From NCBI GenBank assembly GCA_037783545.1, contig JBBELK010000445.1, positions 124,001 to 188,000 of the forward strand: DNA of 64,000 nucleotides, written 5' to 3'. How positions within the stretch are numbered: position 1 is the first letter of the stretch; each line of letters opens with the position of its first letter. Of the stretch, positions 57,826-64,000 are shown piece after piece. The DNA comes from Henricia sp. BOLD:AAB3569. Lineage: Eukaryota; Echinodermata; Asteroidea; Spinulosida; Echinasteridae. The notes below the pieces were generated by a model, which did not search any database, had not been told where the DNA came from, and saw nothing but the letters and a program-made list of their open reading frames with translations. The position numbers and the translations under genes were made by a program.

Positions 57826-59441
57826 GTGCATGATCCCCATTAACACACATAGGAAATGAACAAACTTGCTCGGTATTAGACGACGGGACGATTTATTCTG
57901 TTTAATGAAACTCAATGTTGGGCTGTCTAAAAAAGCTGGCTATAGAGCTTCTCCACCGGCGGCCATGTAGAAATAGCACCACAAAGAACCTACTCATGCA
58001 TGACACACGGAGACAATGTGACTTCCCCCTGTCATGGCCGTCGTGCAAAGGCTCTATTAGGCGATGTGCGGTTTGTGTATATCTAAAGCGCCCTCTGTTG
58101 ACAATTGGTCGTCGTTATAAGCGCGCATCCTGTATTGAACAAACTTGGTTTATTAATAAGGCCAAAGGTCACAATTCAAAGACGATTTGGCATTCGACCG
58201 AATTCCTAAACCAAACTTATGTAAAACATGATGCGTGCGCATAACGCCGGTTATGTTTTGGGTTGTCGCATCAAATTTAAAGGGCACATACGTCTGTTGA
58301 TATGGCTGTCTACCAATACAAACACGTGTTTGCTCATTGCAAGATGATTGGTTCTTTAATTGAACTCTAATTATCATGAACTGGTATTTGTAGATTTTAC
58401 GAGGGTTACAATGCCAGCAATGCCAGACTTCGTGTAATTTCTTTGGATGGACTTGGATTATTCCAAATAGTAATTGTTTTAGTCGCATAAAGAAGTGAAA
58501 TAAACATAATAGTTGTGAGGCTAAATGCGTCTACTTAATTGTGTCATTAGTAATTTTGAAACCAACGCAGTCTTCATCTAAGTCATCTAGATACTAAATA
58601 TGCCTGTGAAAGGAAGTGAGTCGGTACATTATAGACGTGCAAAAAGTCAATTAAGTTTACGTGTTCCCATAAAACAGCGTTTGATGTCTTGAAGCCCTTT
58701 GATGTCTTGAAAGTTGTTTGCTTTGAAATGAGACAACGAAAAAAATGACCAACATTTAGTTCTTGAACAATTACTGTCGATATTTCGAATTGGTGCGGTC
58801 CGCCAACAATTCAGAGCGAAGACTTGCCTGAGTCCGACTTCCCGTGCTCGGTCTGAAACGCGCAACGCACAGTGCTCCCTCCGGACCGGTCCCCTGTCCA
58901 GTTTCCTCCGTTTCCTCTGTCTCGGAAAGTCTTCTGAGACAGAAAAGAGGTTTGACAGGCCACCAGTCCAGAGGGCGCGCTGCACGCACCGCACCACAAA
59001 CCAAACACGGGAAGTCGGACTATACGCAAGTATAAAAAACGGCTATTTCACAGGGTTGCCGACGTCTCAAATACATAATATTATTACATAATTATTGATA
59101 AAATACCTTGTACAAATTGTAGCCACTATATAATAGATGCAGCAATGCTTCAGAAACCTGAAAATTATATGCATGTTTTTATTGTGTATGAATCAATGGT
59201 AAAAACAAAGTTGCCTGTAGACAAGTTAAAAAAAACAATATTCAGTTGGAAATTGCTCCCAAAAAGGTATGATTTTACGCAGAAACAAATACTGTATATA
59301 TGTGGTGTTTGTTACCATTGCTATAAACACCTTTTAGTCGTTTTTTTTCTTGTCAACTCGTGAATTAAAATTTCGGGTAACTGCCAATGATGTATTGGGT
59401 CTTTAAGCAACCTCTATAAAGAGGCCACCTGTTTATGACCA
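57826..59441. other. 3' UTR and flank of copy 4
   Basis: Collinear with the other 3' flanks, including AATAAA at 58499-58504, with an extra block at 57940-58060. The shared GGACCGGTCCCCTGTCCAG block ends at about 59060, after which sequence is unique. No further gene. Confidence 0.6.
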
Positions 59442-59874
59442 GGGGCCATTTTCATGGCGTTGCTTAGCACGAAAATTTGCTAAGCACAGGATTTATTTGC
59501 TTTATAAAATGAATTACAAGCCAAAATTATACACCAACTTGTGTTCTTCGCAAGAGTAGAAGAATACCTTTCAATACACATCACATACGATTTTGGCTGG
59601 CAATCCATTTTTACAAAATAAAGCAAACAAATCCTGTGCTAAGCAAATTTTCGTGCTAAGCAACGCCATGAAATTGGCCCCAGGGGCCAATTTCATGGTG
59701 CACAAATTTGCTTAGCACAGGATTTATTTGCCTTATAAAATGGATTACAAGCCAAAAATATTCGCCATACACATAACTTATGATTATGGCGGGCAATCCA
59801 TTTTTACAAAATGAAGCAAACAAATCCTGTGCTAAACAAATGTTTGTGCTTAGCAGCGCCATGAAATTGGCCCC
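59442..59874. mobile_element. Two adjacent GGGGCCAATTTCA MITEs
   Basis: Copies at 59442-59681 and 59683-59874 in tandem, each with complete inverted ends. They sit inside a fragment of the CAGTGAAAC mariner-like family (59400-59441 and 59885-59925), so insertion was nested and then repeated. Confidence 0.85.
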
Positions 59875-60012
59875 AGTTCTTTACGGTCCCGAGGGTGGCC
59901 ACTATATACAAGTTTCACTGTACTTTGTTAAAATTTAGCAAAAAAAAAAAAATCTATATTTCTCTGAATCAACTTCAAAAGGGGGAACATCCAAAGTGTT
60001 AACATGGCTACC

Positions 60013-61229
60013 TTAGTCCGTCTCACATTCGCTGCTGTGCTGCTTAACTCGTAACGCCACAGTTTCATTCCAATCCAACCAGAAAGAGTTGGTGTCCACA
60101 ACGTACCTGTTCCATAGCCATCGCTTCTGATATTTGCCGCTCAAGTGGTAGGACCTTCTCGTCTTTAGGTTAGGGCACCGACACTGGTGCCGCATGCACG
60201 GAACCGTCAGCGTGACTTCCCCTCGTATCTCGGGAACATGCTGGAGCCTTCGGTCTACACCCAGCACTTGGAGGCGCACACGCCACTCTTTTCTGAAACG
60301 TCTGCTGGTAATTACTTGGCCTGAAAAAAACTAAACGTATGTAAATAGTGTGGTATGAATAAAGTGTTATCCCGTAGGATTTTCGTGATAACATTTATTT
60401 ATTTATATATTTTGCTTTATTGGGTTGATTTGAGGTCAAACTATGGGAAAATGATGGGTTTCAAATTTTTTTGCGGACCCTCGATGACACCCTCGGGGCG
60501 GGGTATCCAGTTCTTCCTGCTCCAGACTTGAACCCCATCGTTTTTCCCCCAAAGTAAAAAATTCATACGGGAGCTATTTTTGTGACATCCCATACCACAC
60601 TAAAATACATGGAGTTGAATTTTAATTTCCTAAAAATTTCCCTGAAAAAATCAGTGGCCTTTTAATATACGGTTAAAAACGCAATTGTACTCTCGCCGAC
60701 AGATTGAGGGGGCAAAGAGATTTCCTTAACAGTAATATATCCGCCAGTAACGTTTAGAACGTTTTTTGTGGCAAGGCTAATGATTCAGGCGGTGAGGGAG
60801 GGTATACGCAACTCTGCCTGAAGTGCTGATCCCTCTCTTTTATAGGGCGGTTTCTGAGACGCAATTCTCATGAGCATACAATCCAAAACCTTGATTAATT
60901 TTAACCTCCAAAACAACTTCCAAATAAGATTTGTTTTATAACTGACGTATATTTCATTCATAACAGTAGAGGCCCTTTATTTCCCCATGCATGCGTTGTG
61001 TTTAATCTAAGTGATTTCCCCCTCGGACCAGTAAAACACGCACCGTCGCTCCCGCTTATACCAGACGGATGCGCAAAAAGTTCCCTTTTTTTGGTGGGCC
61101 AACGTCAGCCCAATATTTATTGCTATATCGTGCATATAAGTTGGTGACTTACTTGACACAAACGGAATAGTTGGACCGTTGATTTCAACAGCTTTATTCT
61201 CACCGCGACACTCGGATGGATTTCCCCTC
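60013..61229 (-). CDS. NTR (netrin-like) domain protein, 3' end
   Basis: Two minus-strand exons: 61153-61229 (77 nt; acceptor TTTCACAACAG, donor CAA|GTAAGT) and 60013-60320 (308 nt; acceptor TTTTTTTCAG, stop TAA). They join in phase 1. The last exon has the NTR/C345C pattern: VITSRRFRKEWRVRLQVLGV, then CRCPNLKTRRSYHLSGKY, then VVDTNSFWLDW and a closing EC, as in netrins, sFRPs and procollagen enhancers. These are secreted or matrix proteins, so an extracellular role is expected. A further exon ending at 61330 (CGCTTCAG|GTAAGG) fits phase 2 but is very short. Which NTR protein this is cannot be told, because the upstream domains are not visible. Confidence 0.8.
60321..61152. other. Intron of the NTR gene
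   Basis: 832 bp between the two visible NTR exons. I see no repeat structure with clear ends and no other gene. Confidence 0.6.
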
Positions 61230-61352
61230 CTGTTGTGAAATAGCATTTTCAAAATAAAATTCAAAAAAATTATGGGTAGCTTTACACGTGCAATGAAAAG
61301 TAGTCCCTATAAAACAATGACTGCCTTACCTGAAGCGATCAGTAATAATCAT

Positions 61353-62244
61353 CGAAGCGTAACTATAGATTGTTATAGCCCGTGTTTACACTATGGCGGA
61401 CAGTATATTTGCTGCGGTCCGCGCAAATCTGAAAACTTATGGTGTTTACACATCTCGTTTTCCTAACCGCAAAGGTCACTGCTAAATTACGGGATCAAAC
61501 CAGTTAAATTTTAATATGGATTGAAAATGGCAAATCGGACTAAGCTGCCCCTTTTCTTGATTCAGGTATACACTTGCCGTCGATTCAGCTCCGCCTTTTT
61601 CAAAAATACACATGGACTGAATATCAGAGTCTGCATGATAAAGCCGAAACGCATGTTATAGTCATCATTTGAGCTCTAACCGTGTTGCACGACGTCTACC
61701 GAGTTTATGACGGCCAAATCTAACGTAATGCTGATGTGAAGGCAGCGAGCTTTCATGTACAGTTGTAATAAGGAAGTCGTCTTTGCCCTTTACTCGGCGT
61801 AATTAGCACCATTTGTCAAGTTCGGTTAAGCCGCTCACATTGACCGTTTCCTTCGGGATGATAATTGGTGTTGAGCATGATAAAGTGCTTTTTAATTACA
61901 CTAATCTTACACAATTCTTTCCAGGGTGAATTCACAATGAACCCTTTTGCGCTTAAATGCGACGCGCGTCACTTTAAAAAAAACGCGACGTGGAGGGAAT
62001 TTGGGGGATGATGACAAACTCGCCCGCAGTGTGTACACACATTTTGATGATAGCGTGTGAGGCATAGCAACAATATCCAAGGGGGCGGGGTTAATTGGGC
62101 AATCTCGGAACTATGCATTATAGCCTGTACCAACAGCGCCCAGTATGGGCATCTTCCTGTCGCAATATTTGCTATGCTGCAAATACCCCTGCGAAAGGAA
62201 GATGACTGTATGGGCGGCTGGGAACGAGCGAACTCACTCTGCGC
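61353..62244. other. No recognised gene
   Basis: Contains a one-ended GCCTTTTCGCGCG MITE remnant (about 61925-62010). Upstream NTR-gene exons may be hidden here, but I could not identify any. Confidence 0.4.
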
Positions 62245-62850
62245 TAGTCTGGTAGCCGGACCAAAAATGTTTTGACTAGACTGAATTTAAGGTCGGCAGC
62301 CGCCATGTTCCGCCATTTTGAAACAGGAGGAATTCCTCCCTTTTCCGAAGGTTCCCGAAGTTACCCGAATGCACGTCCGGTCGTCCGGACGTTACCGTTA
62401 ATCGTCGGGTACAATTTGTCACTGTTTCGAGAGTGTGTATGGTGATGCCACGGATTTAAAACTACGCAGTGGCTATAGTTACGGTAACCGTACGAATGGC
62501 TATAGTTACGAGATTGCAACAGCAGATTAAAAATACATGTACAATATGGAGCTCACTGGGTGATGCAGACAAGGTTTGAATTTTCTTTTTGATGCTAGCC
62601 TACATGTATATTAAAATGGGCATATTTAATATTTTAAGGTTAATATATTAAATTTGTATTGGTCAAATATGGAATAACCCCTTTCAAATTGTTGTACACT
62701 CATGCCATATAGCGCGCAGCGCGCTTTGAAAATTAACGGTTATGTGCAGAAAATAAATGCATGACGTGCTTAAAGTGCTATTTTAAACACCACAGATAGC
62801 CGGTCCTCATAATCGTTGTATGTGGAATATGTGTAGCGGGAACCAGTCTA
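62245..62850. mobile_element. 606-bp MITE, inverted relative of 23703-24282
   Basis: Ends TAGTCTGGTAGCCGG and CGGGAACCAGTCTA. Flanks ACTCTGCGC (62236-62244) and ACTCTGAGC (62851-62859) match at 8 of 9 positions, supporting the 9-bp target duplication seen at 23703. Internal blocks (GCGCGCTGCGCGC, GTCCGGACGACCGGACG) are shared. A partial copy is at about 56370-56570. Confidence 0.85.
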
Positions 62851-63617
62851 ACTCTGAGCGTCATAACCAACAATCGCCAAGAGAGGGCGCCACCACGAAG
62901 AATCGTAAAACGAAAGCTGTGGAACTGAGAGAATGGTAAACATAGCACCAAAATCCACGAAAATCAACGTTAAAATCGTTCATCCGAAAGTAAGTGAACG
63001 ATTGTAGTCTTCTAGGTAATGCCAAGAATGCATTCGAGGTACATGTAATTTGACTGGAGTGAGGTTTCTAAAGTAAAAGTGACATTTTACTTTCATACAT
63101 GTTTGCACTTTACTTTCTGCCCCATTCTGTTTCTTCCTCCATGAGTAAACAAACGGTAGCCTAGAGCTCCGCATAGACAATTATACATGTAGATGGTAAT
63201 TGGTATGATATAGCAGGCTCCGTATATTTGGCCACAGGGGTGTATGGAGAACCTACTTTTAGAAGGCTAAAAGTGATTTTCTGATGTTTAGGCCAATGAA
63301 ATTAGATTACTACCATGTCATGAGGCATGACTACTTACTAGTTTCTCGTCAACCACTTTTCAAATTTTGATGAGGTTTTTTTTCCATTATTCATTATTCA
63401 TTATTTCTTATCAATGAAAAATACAACCCGTTATACATACACTAACTGCTATTTTGAAACTGATTTTGGCTCTAAAAGTCGCCCAGAAAGTTAGTGCCAG
63501 TAGGCCTATCATCAGTTTCGTGGAGTTATACCTGTAGCTTGTGTTTGAAGGAAGAACTTGAGATGGCAAAAATCATGGAAAATGTCAAACTAAAGGAGTT
63601 TTGAAAGAGCAATACAT
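62851..63617. other. No recognised gene
   Basis: AT-rich; probably 3' UTR or downstream DNA of the minus-strand gene that follows. No clear AATAAA was found on the minus strand. Confidence 0.4.
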
Positions 63618-63917
63618 TTAATTTGGCAGGCCTTTACGGCCCCCATGGCCGGCCCAAGAGGGTGTGCATTCCATAAGATCGGTACAATTCCTACCCACAA
63701 AAGTCTTCTCTAGATGCACGTGTTCCAAAATCCGTGGACGCTGCTGTCCCTGTTCCTGTATAGTGTCAACCAATGCACAGTTCCGATTGCGAAACCACTC
63801 CGTTGCTTCGTCTATGCCATCGACCAAACCGGCCTTCAGTTCGTCGAAAAGTTGAATAAAAGAATATGAATCGCTCACATCCCCGATGTCTACAACCTTC
63901 CATTTATCCACACAAAA
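63618..63917 (-). CDS. Terminal exon of an unrecognised minus-strand gene
   Basis: Acceptor GTGTGTCTTTTGCAG, then 99 codons in phase 0 and TAA at 63618-63620. The protein starts FCVDKWKVVDIGDVSDSYSF, continues through an acidic helix-like stretch (LFDELKAGLVDGIDEATEWF) and ends GGRKGLPN. Composition and lack of repeats suggest real coding sequence, but I recognise no family. No signal or membrane segment is visible in this part. Earlier exons lie beyond the window or just before its end. Confidence 0.55.
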   Translation of the reverse strand, partial: FCVDKWKVVDIGDVSDSYSFIQLFDELKAGLVDGIDEATEWFRNRNCALVDTIQEQGQQRPRILEHVHLEKTFVGRNCTDLMECTPSWAGHGGRKGLPN

Positions 63918-64000
63918 CTGCAAAAGACACACAAATCTGCATGTGAATGCGCGCCAGAAAACAATCGATCTACGGTACCAACCTCGTGACCACGGCAAAA

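Overview
The window looks like a repeat-rich metazoan nuclear genome, probably an echinoderm and possibly a sea star. The reasons are: AT-rich DNA with GT/AG introns; TATA boxes and AATAAA signals around genes; many short inverted-repeat transposons (MITEs); long foldback elements whose arms carry minisatellites, as in the sea-urchin TU elements; and deuterostome-type domains (avidin, netrin-like NTR, PAN/apple-like). No rRNA, CRISPR array or bacterial operon is present. The species assignment is inference.

Left end (0-9 kb): a plus-strand avidin-family gene. Three coding exons (2228-2341, 6258-6462, 7456-7585) join in compatible phases and keep nearly all of the biotin-contact residues known from avidin/streptavidin. 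The signal-peptide exon was not found. A 3.1-kb foldback element (2352-5456) sits in the first visible intron, about 10 bp from the splice donor. A broken copy of the first visible exon lies at 8897-8970. From 9 to 18.5 kb there are only repeats, including two tandem dimers and palindromic MITEs, plus a truncated relic of the downstream gene family at 13658-14076.

Middle (18.5-58.5 kb): a tandem cluster of four plus-strand paralogues (start codons at 19561, 29715, 35993 and 50368). Each has three exons: signal peptide plus PAN/apple-like domain; a 40-nt linker exon; and a C-terminal cysteine-rich domain made of two CCP-ending halves. Predicted proteins are 310-312 aa. Each copy keeps a TATA box about 74-81 bp before the ATG and an AATAAA signal. 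The repeat unit is about 6 kb, expanded by insertions: a 4.28-kb long-TIR element between copies 1 and 2, a 422-bp TTAA-flanked MITE, a 580-bp MITE with a 9-bp target duplication, and a 4.9-kb foldback in the last intron of copy 4. Between copies 3 and 4 lie a 5'-truncated RTE-type LINE (40.2-41.8 kb) and a second large palindrome (43.85-45.74 kb).

Right end (59-64 kb): two minus-strand genes, each seen only at its 3' end: an NTR-domain protein (60013-61229) and an unrecognised 99-residue terminal exon (63618-63917). Between and around them are MITEs, one of which is an inverted copy of the element at 23.7 kb.

Part of the cluster's history can be read from empty sites: several insertions are present in one unit and cleanly absent from its paralogue, which fixes target duplications and relative ages without an outside reference.
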